Assembly: GCA_018398765.1 (NCBI GenBank)
Contig: JAHBMJ010000048.1
Location: forward strand, 7,319-58,648
Origin: Chromera velia
Taxonomy: Eukaryota; Sar; Chromeraceae
Reading direction: 5' to 3'
Length of the DNA stretch: 51,330 nucleotides
Both the position numbers and the translations under genes were made by a program. Below, in pieces: positions 36,200 to 48,927 of this stretch. Position 1 is the first letter of the stretch. Each line of letters starts with the position of its first letter. The notes beneath the pieces are model-generated. The model was given only the letters and a program-made list of their open reading frames with translations, searched no databases and was not told where the DNA came from.

Positions 36200-36870
36200 T
36201 TTTGTGTTCCTTGTGAAGATGCTCGGTCTGCCTGCCGTCTCTGAGAAGAACGTTTGCAGTGAAGGATTCTACAGAAAGAACGATCAAAGGAAGAATGCCA
36301 AGGCAGAAGGAGCCGAAGTGGTCAATGTGACGAAGGCTGAACAGACAAGAGATTGGATTGGATGGCGTTTTGGTGGACGGAGGTACCTCGAGAGATTCCA
36401 AGAAAATGTGCAGTGTGCCGGAGGATTTGCGAAATTCCGCAAAATTCCAAGTCTTTGATCGAAGGAGTTCAATGAAAGTCCGATTTAACTTGCGTCGGAG
36501 TCCGTGCGAGCAACCCCGCTGCAGCTTGAGGGGCACTTTTTGGAATTGACCCCCAAACTTTCCGGGGCCATGCGTACCGATACGGGAGATGCGTCGGATC
36601 TGATCCATGCAGTACGTCGATCACGTTAATTGGGCGGCATAGCACGCCTTTCACGACCGTGCACTCCCTGACTCGATCAAAGGATAACTGTACATGTCAC
36701 GTACTATGTATGTTGGAACCTACACTGTGAAACTGTTCATCGTGGCTGCCCGTCACGACTCTCGATCTGTTTGATTCCTTCCGCATATCCGCACGGATCG
36801 CCCCTCTACACTTTACTCTCCACCGTTGTCTTCTTTCTTGTGTACAGTTGTCTCGTGTCAATCAGCAAAG
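36200..36870. promoter_or_regulatory. divergent region between Gly/Tyr-rich and coiled-coil genes
   Basis: About 670 bp between ATGs on opposite strands. No TATA-like element stands out. A CTTTCTTGTGTACAG acceptor-like site 24 bases before the plus-strand ATG leaves room for a 5' UTR intron. No ORF here is supported. Confidence 0.4.
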
Positions 36871-38542
36871 ATGGAAGCTGCTCTGACCAAAGGAGGCGCC
36901 CAAACATCGGCTTTCCAGGCCTCTCGGAACCCTTACAAGGTACGCGACAAGAATCTACAGAAGCCCATTGTGGAGGTAGAAACCCAGGGAAAGATCAAAT
37001 ACATGGGAGTCCCTGATGACTTCTGGAACCCCATAGAGCTCCTCATAGACCGGGCCCAGATATCCACCTTCAATACCTTCACCCAAACCTGGGATGCCAA
37101 GGACAAGCCAACGAGGGAACAGTTACTGGGGATAGACGATGACCTTTTCCGTCCCCAACCCCCAGCAGCCACCGAGCTTACTTCGAAGCAGAACTTGAAC
37201 AGCTTCACGGCCGTTGTCGACGCCACGTCCCGACACATCTCTGAAGGAGAGAAACGAACGGATGCGTCCATGCTCCCTCTCCATGAACGGTGGCTGCTGC
37301 CGGAGGATGCACTCAGGTCAGTCACAGCGCTAGAAATGAACGCTGCTTGATGCATGCATTGGTCCTTTTTCTTGCCTTATGGGGATGCCGAAAGTCCGTG
37401 TGATGCCAGTGCATTTGCTCAGGTCAGTCAGAGCCCCCCATGTGATCTGATTGCCGGACCGTGCAAAGAAAGAGCGATGCTCCTTGCATATACGAAGGAC
37501 TCAGATAGTCAAGTGACCCCCGGGCAAACCGGTCATCCCGTCGTTTCTGCGTCTGTATCGAATCCGTCTGACCCACTGATTCTAAGAGGATAAACTGAAG
37601 AAACGGGTAGAAATGACACCAGAATGCGCTTTTGATTCGAGTTCTATTGCCGTGCCGGTTGCATTGCATTGCGTGCATGCAATTGTGTGCTGCAGTATTT
37701 GCGAGAAGATGATTCAGGGCCCCAAGAGAGCCACTCTCGAAGCAGCTGCCGGTCTGCCTCCGGAACTCCGGATGAACTTTTCAGACTATCGGGCGATTTC
37801 GGAGAAGGTCAGAAGAAAGTAATTTCCCATTACACACAGTGATATCACACCGTGCTGTTTGATGGGAAGGCTTTTTTGAAGAAGGCGCAAGTACTCACGA
37901 GTGCTTGCTGACTTTTTTTCCTCGGGTTCTTTTTTTACCCTAGCTTGTTTTATCCACCTGGAAAAATGAAGATGACCCTGCATGCCCTTTTCCCCTTTCC
38001 TTTAAATTTCCTCCCCTCCCTGCAGGTCTGTCGAGGGCTCCTCTCTCTTGTGGAGGACGAGGCAGATACGGATGCAGAGGGCAACGGAGGGGGCGACGCC
38101 AGCTCGTCGGATGACGACAGCGATGGGGGGCCGTCTGAGCGCACCCCCTCTCGAACTCCCCGCAGCACTATTTTGAAGAAGGCAAAGTCAGAAGGGGAGA
38201 GCGTTGGAGAGAACAGAGAGGAAGAAAAGAGCCAGAAGAGTGTGTGCCTGACTGAAGATGGCGAGGTGGGAGAAGGAGAGAAAGCGGGTGGGCGTGTCAA
38301 ACCGTCCCCCTCGTTTCATCTAGAGGACACAAAGGCGGGGAAGAAAGGAGGAGGAAAGTGGAAAAGCGCTGCAGGCAAGATTATCAATCGCAGTAGCAGC
38401 AGACTGGAGAGAAGAAGCAGGCGGCGTCCAACTCTCAAACGGCAGATGTCAGCAGCAGGGAAACTGCTCTCAGGCAACAGTGCAATGGCTGAAATTTTAA
38501 AGAACTCGCACGTCGCAAGTCTTTTCATCTCCAAGCAGGTCG

Positions 38543-38577
<35 letters not shown>

Positions 38578-39763
38578 GTGTGTGTGTGTGCATGTGTGAG
38601 TGAGTGTGCGTGTGTATGTGTCTATGTGTCTATGTGTGTATATGTGAGTGAGTGCGTGTGTGTGTGTAAGGTTACTGGTCCCGCTCTTCTGGCTCATACA
38701 GAATAGCGCAAACACTACTTCATGTGACAACGCAGTGTACAATAATTCTGTGGTGTGACTGTCTTTTTTGTTCCGATCCAACAAAATAATTTATGAAAAA
38801 ATGAGCATGCAGGTGAAGAATGCGGTCGCCAGTCTCTTCTCGACCTTCCCCTCCCTTGTTCACTCTGGTTGGGAGGCCCTGGAGACGGCTCAGGTCGCTC
38901 ACGAGAGAGCGGAGAGGGCCGAGAAGACGGCGGCAGAGCTGGAGAAGCTCAAGGAAGCTCTGGAGAGGGAAAACAGGAGACTCAGCATGAAGGTGGGAGA
39001 GGAGAGGAGAGGAGAGAAGAGGAGAGGAGAGGAGAGGAGAGGAGAGGGGAGAGAAGACGAAAGAATGAGAGGGGACAAGGAAGCGAGAACTTCATGCAGA
39101 CTCTTTTTTGTGACTGGTGTTTTCACCTTACAGAAAAACCAAATGGATCACAAAGGCTTCACCGAACTCTTTGCTCTTCTCCTCATGAATGGTAGACAAA
39201 AAGAGAAAAGAGAACTTTTGAAGAAAACGTCGACAAAGCGTAACCACGAAGCTCAATCGATGGACACAGTTTTCGAGTCAGTGTTTGTCTCAGAGGAAGG
39301 AAAAGAAGCGACCTGCCTCCCTTCCGTTTCTCCCTTTGGAGTTTTGTCAACTATTACGGTAGCTCCGGCGGTTCAGTCAGCGGACATCGAGTTGAGAACA
39401 ACAGTCCCCGTCATGGCTGCAGAAAGCCAAAGTAAAAAGTGATTTGGACGGAGAGGGAATGTGCACGCATCTGTTTTCTGATCGAGGAATCACTGACTCT
39501 TTGAGGAATTGATTGATGAATGAATGAATGAATGAATGAATAAATGAATGAATGAATGAATAAATAAATGAATGCATGCATGCAGCTGAACTGGTATCTT
39601 CAACAGAGGGAAGAGATCCTGGAACGTCCGTCCGTGCGTTCATCTCTCTGTTTTTTTCTTTCGCTCTCTGTTCTAGTTCCGCTTTTTCTGGCGCACCTGT
39701 TGACACTCTTTCGCTATCTCTTCCCCTCTTCCGGAGTGCATTCATACACAATTGTTGCGTGCG

Positions 39764-39795
<32 letters not shown>

Positions 39796-42700
39796 ATTGT
39801 ACTCACAACTAGAGACGGTTGAAAGGCTCTGAAATGGAAAAGAGCGAGGGAAGGAGGGAAAGAAAATGTGCGATCTGCCTGGAGGCCCTGCGTTCCTTTG
39901 CCAATCTGCTGGGGGGTATCCATTTTCTGGTCTGTGTTCACTCACCCCTCTGTCGATTGATTGATTGGCCTTTCAGGAGTGCGCACGACGCGCGTCCAGC
40001 AGACAAAGGAAACAGTGGAGAAGCTTCACGAAGAGGACCCGACTCTCCTCGGGCCTTTTGGAGAGGAAGAAAGGAAGCTCATGGCTCGGCAGACACCCGT
40101 GTTGATGGACCTGGAGAAGGAACTTGCGAGATACACAGAGAGAGACTGGGAACAATTCAAAATTTTGGCCATTGGAATGAAAAACAAAGCAGTCAAACAA
40201 ACCAGGTCCGTCCTTTCAGTCAGTCGTCATTCCGACTGTCCTATGGATTGCATGGGCATAGGGGGAAAACACCATGTAAAGTAGGACTCCAAAACAAAAG
40301 AAACGAGCGTTTTGGAGTCTGCTTCTGACTCAACGTCCCGTATTTTGTCATTGCTGGTGGACAGGAGGCGGACTACTTTGCTATTGAGAGCTCACATCCA
40401 TCCATTCTTCTATCCATCCATCCATCCATCCATCCATCCATCCATCCATCCATCCGTTCTTCCATTATCTTCAGTTCTGAATCCATTCAGCCTCCTGATC
40501 GAGTCATTTGCCTTTCATTCAAAAACTGCTGCAGAGAGGAACTTGTGCAAGTTGTTGAGGGCGTGCAGGTGAGTCTGTCTGTACAGGAGAAAGAGGGTGC
40601 ATGTCGGGTGTCTCTCAAGCCTTTTGAGTTGGGCTGTGTCGTGTTTTCTACCCATTCATTTTTTGAGGCTCCTGCTCTTTTTTCCCTGACCACGTTTTTT
40701 ATCATTGGAACAGGAGAGCAGGGCTGCAACACATGCACCCCGTTTTGCATTCAGATTCTCTGCATACTGGGGTGGACTCATTGGTTTTGCTGCCATCCAA
40801 AGAGGTGCGCCGAAACGCAGTTGTGATCCTTTCTATTGTCTTTTCTCTTCCTTTCTGTCGGTATCGTCTCTTCATTTCATTCTCCTTTCTTCTGACAGGA
40901 CGAGCTGGCAGTTCTGAAAGCCCGCGCAGAAGAGGGAGTCATCAGACAAAGACAGTCAGTCAGTCAGTCAGAGAGACCGTGTCATTTGTTTGCATGGCTC
41001 TCTTTCGCTTTGTTGTTTTCTTTTCATCTTTTCAAGCTCACAGCAGACGAGGACAGAAAAAAGCCAGGCAGCACGAGAGGACAAACGCAAAGAGCTTGCA
41101 CAGAAAAAGAGCGAAATGGTTTCAAGAAACGAGCGAAACATGAGTGAGTGCGGGACAGGGACATGAAGTCGCTCAGTGAGTGAATGAAGGAAGGAAACAT
41201 CGATCGAGGTAAAGAGATGACTTCGAGAATGCATGTGTTGTTGACGCCCCACCAAGAACGCTGCACGCAAAGTGATTGGAATTCGATTCTGATTTCTCCC
41301 ACCGGAATTCTTTTTTTCTCTCTCTCTCTTTCAAACATCCCTCCCTCCCTCTCTCGCCAATTGCCTTTCTATGTATGTCTACATGCATGCAGACTTCGAA
41401 ACGACTTAGAGGAAGCGAGGTTCCAGGCCAAACTTGCTCAGGACGACGCTGAGGCCCTGAGAACGAAGGCCGCAAAGAAAGCCTCAAAGTCTGGGCTGCC
41501 CCCCACAATTCCTCGGCAGTCTCTCCGGCCTGTTCTCGAGAGAACGCAGAGACTCAGCAGAGACGCAAAGGTCAGTCAGACAGTCTAGACGGGGGTCTGT
41601 GGCTCTGTGTGAATTGCAGTACGTCTCATAGCTAGAATGGGATATCTGCATGATAAACCAACTCCGTCTCCAATGTGCCGTTACACACAATTGCAGCACG
41701 TCGGCCTTCTAATTTCGTTCAGGAGGAAATCATAACTTCTCTCCTAGTGTCACATACTACTTGTTCCCTCTGTGGTCCATGCAGTGTAATCCGAACGTCA
41801 AATAATGTTTTTTTCAAGGCTCTCGGATCACACTTTTCCTGAAAAGTCATCGTTTTTCGTGTTCTGCTGTTCGCTCTGCTCTACACTGTTCTGGCCCCAC
41901 CACCCTCTTTCCTTGTATCAGGCAATGCGCCAAGAGGTCCAGCAAACGCTCTCCTCTTCCTGGGAGAGCATCGGTGCGCTCTTGTCGTCCTTCGGGGTGA
42001 ACATCGAGACGGCATTCGTCAAACAGAGGCAGGAGATGGACAAAATGGAGAGGAAGAAAGAGAAAGAGCTGGAGTTAGAGAGAGAGAAATCAAAGGAACA
42101 GGAGAAAACGAAAGATGAGACAAGGGTGGATTCCAAACAAGCAGAAGAGTTGGAAGCTCTGAAAAGGAAGGTGGAGGCACATGCGGAGGAAGCGACGCAG
42201 CTTCAATCGAAGTGTGAAGATCTCGAAGCAGAACTCCAAGAACAGAAATCTGCTCGTCTCCAGGCAGAGGCAGATCTAGAAACTCTGCGACTGGAAGAGA
42301 AAACTGACAGGAGGGTGGATGCAGAGACAGAGAGGCTGAGAGAAGAGCTTCAGAGTGCGTTGAAAGAAAGGGAGGGCAACGAGGAGAAAGAGAGAAAATT
42401 TCAGGAAGAACTTCAACGAGCTCTCGAGGAGAGACTCGCACTCGAAGAGGAACTTCAAACAACCAGTCAGTCAGGCACGCAGACACGCACGCAGACAGGC
42501 AGACAGGCAGGCAGGCAGGCAGCTGTGACCTTCAGCCTGCCTGCCAGTAAGTAAGCTAAGCGTAGCTATCAGAATATTCACACATGCAAATGCACATCAG
42601 CACACATACATTTCGACATCAGGAAATAGTGGTAACAAGGGTCGGGCACTTTTTATCTTTTTTGCCGACAGGTCGCGTGCCTGGTTGGATGAAAAAGACG

Positions 42701-43568
42701 TGCAGGGCAAGTTGTATGAGCCTGATTGATCGAACCGAGCGACGGCCTTCCAAATTCTTGTGTGGGCATAGTCGAATGAGAGTGCATGTAGCAGCACAAT
42801 TCTGTCTGTTTTTCTCCTCCGCTTCCTATCTTCGGTGCCTCTGTTCATGCCGGGGCTTGGCACTCCACATGCAGGCCTCATGAAATTCTTTCAGAGACTC
42901 ACAATTTCATTTCAAAGCAATGCTAAGGGTATGCACTTGAAGTGCAGAATTCGATCATCTGAGCTCTGTATGTTGCAGTTATGTCTCCGTTGACGAATGT
43001 GAGTGAGCACTGAATGCATGCCTGCAGAGGAAGCGTTCAGGTCCCAGCAGGAGGAAAAGGAGATGGGTGCAATGATGTGCCAAATGATGGAGACGGAGGC
43101 AAGCAGCCAACCTTGTGAAGCCTGCGGTACTAGAAATGTGAAGGAGACAGAGAAAGATAAAAGCACAAGGTCCCAAGAAGTGCAGACCGACGCTGTGTCA
43201 GGAGGAGGTGAGGATACAGGCACAAGGCGAGCACGGGAGTCTGGAGCCTCGCCTTCTTCTTCTGCTTTGCCGATGGGAATTAAGTCTTTCGTCTTCCCCT
43301 CGCCCTCAACACAGGACAAGGGACAAAAGAGGCAGGAGCCCAGACCTTCCCTTTTGGGTTCGTCGTGCTGCAGGTCTAAGGCTCTTTATTTGACTTTCTT
43401 CTTTGGAAATTCTAAAATGACGCGTGTCCAAGGGAAAGAAAGACTGCGACACAGAGCTTGGTTTTACATGAGGTTCTCCAACGGGCCCATTTTGCGTGCG
43501 TCTTTTTCAGCCTTCTTCCATCCTGATTGCGTCGCAGTAACTACTAAGCCCCTGCCCCCCTCTGTGTG

Positions 43569-43607
<39 letters not shown>

Positions 43608-45159
43608 AATCAGTAGTACGGAGCGAGAAAGCTATTGGATGATTCGGCCTGTTCCCACATGATTGCGTGAAGATCATGATCTGATCATCTGCAGGTGACC
43701 TGAAGCCTTCCAACCTGGCGCCCATCTCGAGCGCTCTCGACCAAATTCCAGAGCTCACACGCTCACGGAGAGCGTCTCTGCCCGTACTGTACCAACAGCC
43801 AGCCTTCAGACAGCCGGTGAGTAGAGAAACATCAAGAACTTCTGTGGTCTTCTTTTTGTTTCTATGCCATGGGGTCTGCACGTTCGAGACCTTTTTTAAC
43901 ACTCCGGCTTTTTTCCGCTTTGCTCAGTCAAATGCAGAGAAAAGTGGGGAGTGCTGGACTGCACGGAGAGGAAGCGGAAAACAACCAAGCGCCTGAGTGA
44001 AAAAAAAGAGGCGTCTGCAAGAGTCGACCTCCCCATCATATACATGGACGAGTGACTCGACCATTCAGAAACTGCGACAAGGCTTTCATGAGGAAGTAGA
44101 CTTCCACATGAAACAGTCTGATCATTGGACTCTCTCTCCCTCCCTCCCTGCCTGCCTGCCTCCCTGCAGTCGAGGTCCTCCAGGGCCCCAGGAGGGGAGG
44201 GCAGCTTCGTCCCTGCCTCTGCCGGCGTGCCCGAGTCCGACCACCCGCTTCATCGATGGAATCCGTCCAACCAGAACGAGACCCCCACAAGCTCTGCCTC
44301 TCCTGGGGGACCCTCGATGCTTGACACCTTCGGGAGTGAATCTGCGAGACGGCAGCAGCCAGGGTGGTCGAAGTCCTTTGGGCACAATGCGAGTTCAAGT
44401 GGAGGGGGACTGCAACATCCCTCAAATCTCCCCGGACTGCGGCGACAGAGCGTTTCATTTGCAGGCCGTCTCCCGCCTTCATCCGACACTCAAAGACAGA
44501 CACTGGGAGAATCAAGAAGGCCATCAGGGGGCACGTCTCTCTTTGGGAGGGTCTCTGGGGTATCTCCTCAGGCGCGGCGAATGGTCAGGAGACGGGCGTC
44601 TCTCATGCCAATCTCAACACAAGCGCAGGAGTTTGCTTCTGCCACTTCCGCGTCTCTGCAGAGAAGTTATGTTCGTCCAAGCAGAGCACCGTCAGCTGCC
44701 GGTCTTCCCCAGTCCTCTGGTGCTTTGGGGCCATCCCAAGGAGACGGGCTCCAACCGCAGAGACGAAGAATAAGTGTGAACCCCGCACTGCTTATGTCCT
44801 CCGCGCGTAGTCTGGCCTCAGTGAGTCCGGACCGTCAATTTGATGTCGGCCTCCCTGTCACGCACGCAGACGACCGCTCCGAGGGCCAGGGCCCGACGAG
44901 CATGAATAGAAAGCTCTCCCAAGGGATGACTTTGAGCATTGAGGGGGCCTCTACTCCCAGTGAAGATGACGTTTCCCCGGGAATTCTGCGGGGAGACGTC
45001 TTTCTGAACGACGAGAAAGCCACAAAACGGATGTCTCTTTTGAGGTCGGAACGAGAACAAGCACAAAGGGAACTGTACCAAGGGGCAGCAGTACGCGCAA
45101 GCGCTGGGTCTTCTTCCCGGGAATCGGTGAAGCCAGAGACCGCCGTTCTTACAGAATAA
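36871..45159 (+). CDS. large coiled-coil protein, about fourteen exons
   Basis: Exons: 36871-37316, 37696-37807, 38026-38538, 38813-38992, 39134-39191, 39977-40205, 40535-40568 (or 40714-40804), 40899-40954, 41037-41147, 41393-41570, 41922-42465, 43028-43373, 43695-43816, 44170-45159; about 1,300 codons. Most junctions agree in phase. The 43373/43695 junction does not, unless a nearer donor after SLLG is used. The N-terminus ([16 protein letters not shown]) is globular-like. Exon 3 is Ser/Glu/Lys-rich with a basic [10 protein letters not shown] patch. From exon 4 to exon 11 it is long heptad coiled coil ([36 protein letters not shown]). [11 protein letters not shown] pair of Cys follows, then a Ser/Pro/Arg-rich tail with several RRxS sites and final heptads. 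No family is recognised; a cytoskeletal or scaffold role is the plain guess. ATG 36871 has context AAAGATGG. Confidence 0.75.
38545..38668. repeat. (CT)n then (GT)n microsatellite after a splice donor
   Basis: Begins within a few bases of the GTCGGT donor at 38539 and extends through CT, GT and GA-rich units. Confidence 0.9.
38995..39060. repeat. (GGAGA)n repeat at intron 5' end
   Basis: Purine pentamer repeat starting right after the GTGGGA donor at 38993 of the coiled-coil gene. Confidence 0.9.
39515..39575. repeat. (GAAT)n microsatellite
   Basis: Tandem TGAA/TAAA tetramers inside an intron of the coiled-coil gene, running into GCATGCATGCAG. Confidence 0.95.
40411..40455. repeat. (ATCC)n microsatellite
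   Basis: About eleven tandem ATCC units within the intron between 40205 and 40535 of the coiled-coil gene. Confidence 0.95.
43561..43608. repeat. (GT)n microsatellite
   Basis: GT repeat in the intron upstream of the exon starting at 43695. Confidence 0.95.
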
Positions 45160-46315
45160 AAAGCTGAATGGAAATCAGACTTTCAAATAAATCATGACGC
45201 ATACACTAAAAAAACGTCAACAATATATATTAGTGTTTATATATTCTGTATATCAATTGATGTTGAAGCTAGCTGACGTATTGATCCTTTTACTTTGAAA
45301 ATTATTTTTAATTTAAGGACCAGGCTGTGCACTAACGACTTTTTACAACCCTGTTGCAAAAACTTTTAAGCCTCCCGGCCTTGGCCCCACCTCCTGGCCT
45401 CCCCGGGCCATCATCATCATTAGGATGATCCCCATGCATGATATGATTCACTATTGCCATCAACTCATAAACGAGTTACGAGTTTTTAACGTTCAACTGG
45501 TTTACTTCGACTGGTTCAATACGCAGCTATACATACTGCTAAAGTAGTCCTAGGTGCAGTCTCCTAAGACTCTCCTTCCATCAAAAAAGATTAGAGAGAC
45601 AAAAATGTTAATTATTTTTATTTAATTCTGTATCTCTCCAAAATTATATACCAAAATATGTGTCTCGCGCTCCTAAAAGTTAAAACCCTAGCCAAACCCC
45701 CTTTTAAAAAAGTTAAACAAGCTTTATATCAAACTTATAAATGATCAAAGTTTGTCTTCATATAACACAGTTAAACACTTACAAACACTTCAATAAAATT
45801 TTAAGGGCCGGTTGCATAATACTGAAACAACAGTAAACAACAGTTAACAACCGTGTTATAACACTTGCATGAACAACACTTATTTATTAATATAATTCCT
45901 AGTTATGCAATTTATATAGGACACACTTTCTTAATGTATTTCAACAGTATTTCCATGTATCGACTAGCATATCAATTCATCTTGATTGCACCTAGTTGTA
46001 AATAATTGTACCAGCTAACATGAGTAATGTAAAATTGCTAAAATACATCAAAACAACATATCACAAACTATCACTGTATCACAAAGTATCACAACACGAA
46101 ATATACATGAAAGAGTACAAGGGTTGTAGAATCATCCTTCAAGTTAGATGGCTCACAGACGCCTACAGACGCCTCAGGCACGGCCTGGTCCTCCTAGGGT
46201 TCCTACATGGTTCCTTGCGCCTTGCCAGTCCACGAAGCCCACATTGTACATGCAGATGCAGACATACAGCTGAATGTTCAGACGGCTGACTCGGACAGGC
46301 CAGCCTCCAACAATT
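45160..46315. mobile_element. AT-rich island, probable transposable-element remnant
   Basis: Composition drops to AT-rich just 3' of the coiled-coil gene stop. It contains CACCTCCTGGCCTCC (about 45388), AACAGTAAACAACAGTTAACAACC and many short A/T runs. A 90-codon ORF at 46020-46289 has no recognisable content. Ends not defined. Confidence 0.4.
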
Positions 46316-46569
46316 AACGATCCTTCGAAAGTTCACAATCCGTGACGCAGGACCGCGTCCTCACTGTACACCAATTCGCCGCAGAGCCTTTTTCTAAGGA
46401 TGCCTCCCCCGTCATGAGCTTTCCTTCCAGTCAAATCTCACCGGAGGAGGAGAAGGACGCCCTGAGGAGACGACCCTCTCGTTCATTGAACTCCAAAAGC
46501 TCCACAGACAGACCCACAACACACTCAGAGAAAGTGCACTGCAGTGCAACCCACACGAGACTTGCATGA
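46316..46569 (+). CDS. possible orphan exon, polar C-terminus-like
   Basis: Open frame of about 80 codons with ordinary GC, beginning after an in-frame TAA and ending TGA. Content is polar and includes SSQISPEEEKDALRRRPSRS, similar in style to the tail of the coiled-coil gene that ends 1.2 kb upstream. It could be an alternative last exon now separated by the AT-rich island, or chance. No good acceptor was found. Confidence 0.2.
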
Positions 46570-46644
46570 AGGAGGACACATACAAACTTTCACGTGCAAA
46601 TTTACAAACCTTCTCCCTCTCCCTCGCTCTCTGACTCTCTCTCT

Positions 46645-46690
46645 CTCTCTCTCTCTCTCACGCACCCACACAAAGGGAGAGAGGGAGAGA
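46645..46690. repeat. (CT)n/(GA)n microsatellites
   Basis: A CT run (46638-46658) followed by GAGA-rich sequence in the 3' flank of the EF-hand gene. Confidence 0.85.
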
Positions 46691-46772
46691 AAGAGACTCT
46701 CATGAACGGAGGCAGCCAGACAAGGAGATAGGCACTTCCAGTGCGAATGAGAGAGAAATCGGAATACTCCTA

Positions 46773-48864
46773 TCAAATAGATGGTTTCCATTTGAGGCCA
46801 GCAGGGCACGCATACGTAGGGCAAAGGCGGACGAGAGCGACGTCCTTCATGAAATAGTTGGGCAGGAAGGGCGATGGGAGGGGAAGCAGAGAGACATGGC
46901 GTACAGATGCCAGCATATCGCCTGCATGGGGTACCCCTGAACGTCAACAGTTTTGTTTCTCTCTTGCGCCGAGATGCAAATTGATGGGCCCTGCAGCGCC
47001 TAGAAGCTCAACCAACTGACCTCAGAAGGGCCCCCAAGCGGGCAGATCTCTTCGAGTTTCCTCTCAATCTGCCGCTCCTTCTCTGCCTCTTCGGCGTTCC
47101 CTTCCACTCCACCCCCTACTCCCACCATCTCGAGCTGCATGTGGACTCGAAACGACAGAAAGAAGAAGGGAAAGGAAGGACACGGAAGAATCATCCCAAA
47201 GAAGAAAAAGGGATCGAGGGGCAGAGCAAATCAGAAGGACTGCATGTTCTGAATGCGATGAATGACCTCATATACGCTCCCTTCACCCCCTTAAATGCAT
47301 TCCCGTCTTCACGTAGGGAGACAAATCGTAAAATGAATAAGATCATAAAAATGGATCCACGACTTTCTTTCCACATGCTGAAACCCCGTCTCTTTTTCCA
47401 TTCCAGATGCAGTCAATGAGATGAAAGCCACTGTTGCCCATTTCAACGGTGAGGCAAACGAGCAGAAAGATCAATTCGCCAATCGACGACACCGACAAAG
47501 AGACAGAGACAGACATGAGTACAGGCCAACCGACCAGTTGTCGCAGTTGCTCCCTGTCGATCACTCCCGACAGATCCCTGTCGACTGCCCGGAAAGCGGC
47601 CACAAAGAGCCTCAGGAATCTGCCCTCATGATCCATCGATCGATTGATTGAACCGGGAAGGAATAAGGACAAAAAAAAGATTGAAAGAGAGACAAGTGAC
47701 GCGTCTTTGTCTGTCTGACACCATGCATGAGATCGGAACAACAAAAGAAGCAAACACCATCCATGCATGGGCAATTCTGAGAATGCACCGATGGATAAGT
47801 CCATGCAACCAGCGGGAAGGCGACAAGACATCCGAGGGAGCCACACAAACATTTTCATCGGAACTCATACCCACCAACCTGCCCACCCCTCTCACGCCCC
47901 TTTCAACAGCCGGCCTCTCATCCGTCCACTCACTCACTCCCTCACTCCCTCCCTAGCTCACTCACCTCAGGTGCTCGTCCAGTTGGAAGTCCAGGATCAC
48001 TTGCAGAGCCTCATGGAGTGACAGGGAGGGTACAGCCATCTGCCCCCTGTCCACGCGAACGCCAACCCGGCTTCTGGCCTGCTGGGTCTTTGCTTTCTCC
48101 TGCAGGCAAAGGGAGGGCAGAAGGGGTCGCCGCAAAAAAGGAATAGAGAGAACGTTTTCAAAAAAAGAGAGAGAGAGAGACAGAGAGAGAGGGACGCAGA
48201 TACACAGAAAAACAGAAGAGGACTAGTGAAAGAAGGACAGACAAAAGGAAAAGACGCACCCACAGAGCTTCCTTCCTTCTTTCCTTCCTTCCTCACTCGA
48301 ATTGAATCGCATACAACAGACAACGGGAGAGTAGTGAGAGAAGTGACAGACAGAGGAAAGATCAGATCGAAAGATTGCTACAAGAAGTCCAGGATAGAAT
48401 GACGCGAGAACGGACAGGTGCAGCGAGAAGGGGGGACACTGCCGAGACGTCCCTTCTTCTACTCCCCTGCACACGAAGGAGACGTCAACCTCGATGGTTT
48501 TTCACTTTCCCTCGTAGAACTTTTTTTGTCGATTTCTTTCTTGCCTCACCTGCCGAGCCCTCTGGAGTCTCTTGCAGACTTCCGAGGCATCCGTCTGGTT
48601 GTACAGATACCGGCAGGTCTCCTCCCAATGGGCATGGGGGACCGGCTCCTTTCCTGAGGCGGCTGCCGAGATAAGTCGACCGAGCTCGGTCTCTGTTTTA
48701 AATGGGTGTTTGGCTGCACACAAAGAAAGAAAGAGACACACAAAGAGATGGGGCCAAGTCTAATTGAGGCCAACGAACGAAACGCACACTGCAAGAAAAC
48801 AAAGAAATTGCACCACAGGACGAAAAAGATCAATAGACCGAGCTTCGTTCTCATGCCCCTTCCT

Positions 48865-48927
<63 letters not shown>

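Noticed and set aside
40411-40455. Possible CRISPR-like or satellite array
   Set aside because: A simple ATCC tetranucleotide repeat without spacers.
46020-46289. 90-codon plus-strand ORF
   Set aside because: Lies mostly in an AT-rich island with no domain, splice context or codon bias.
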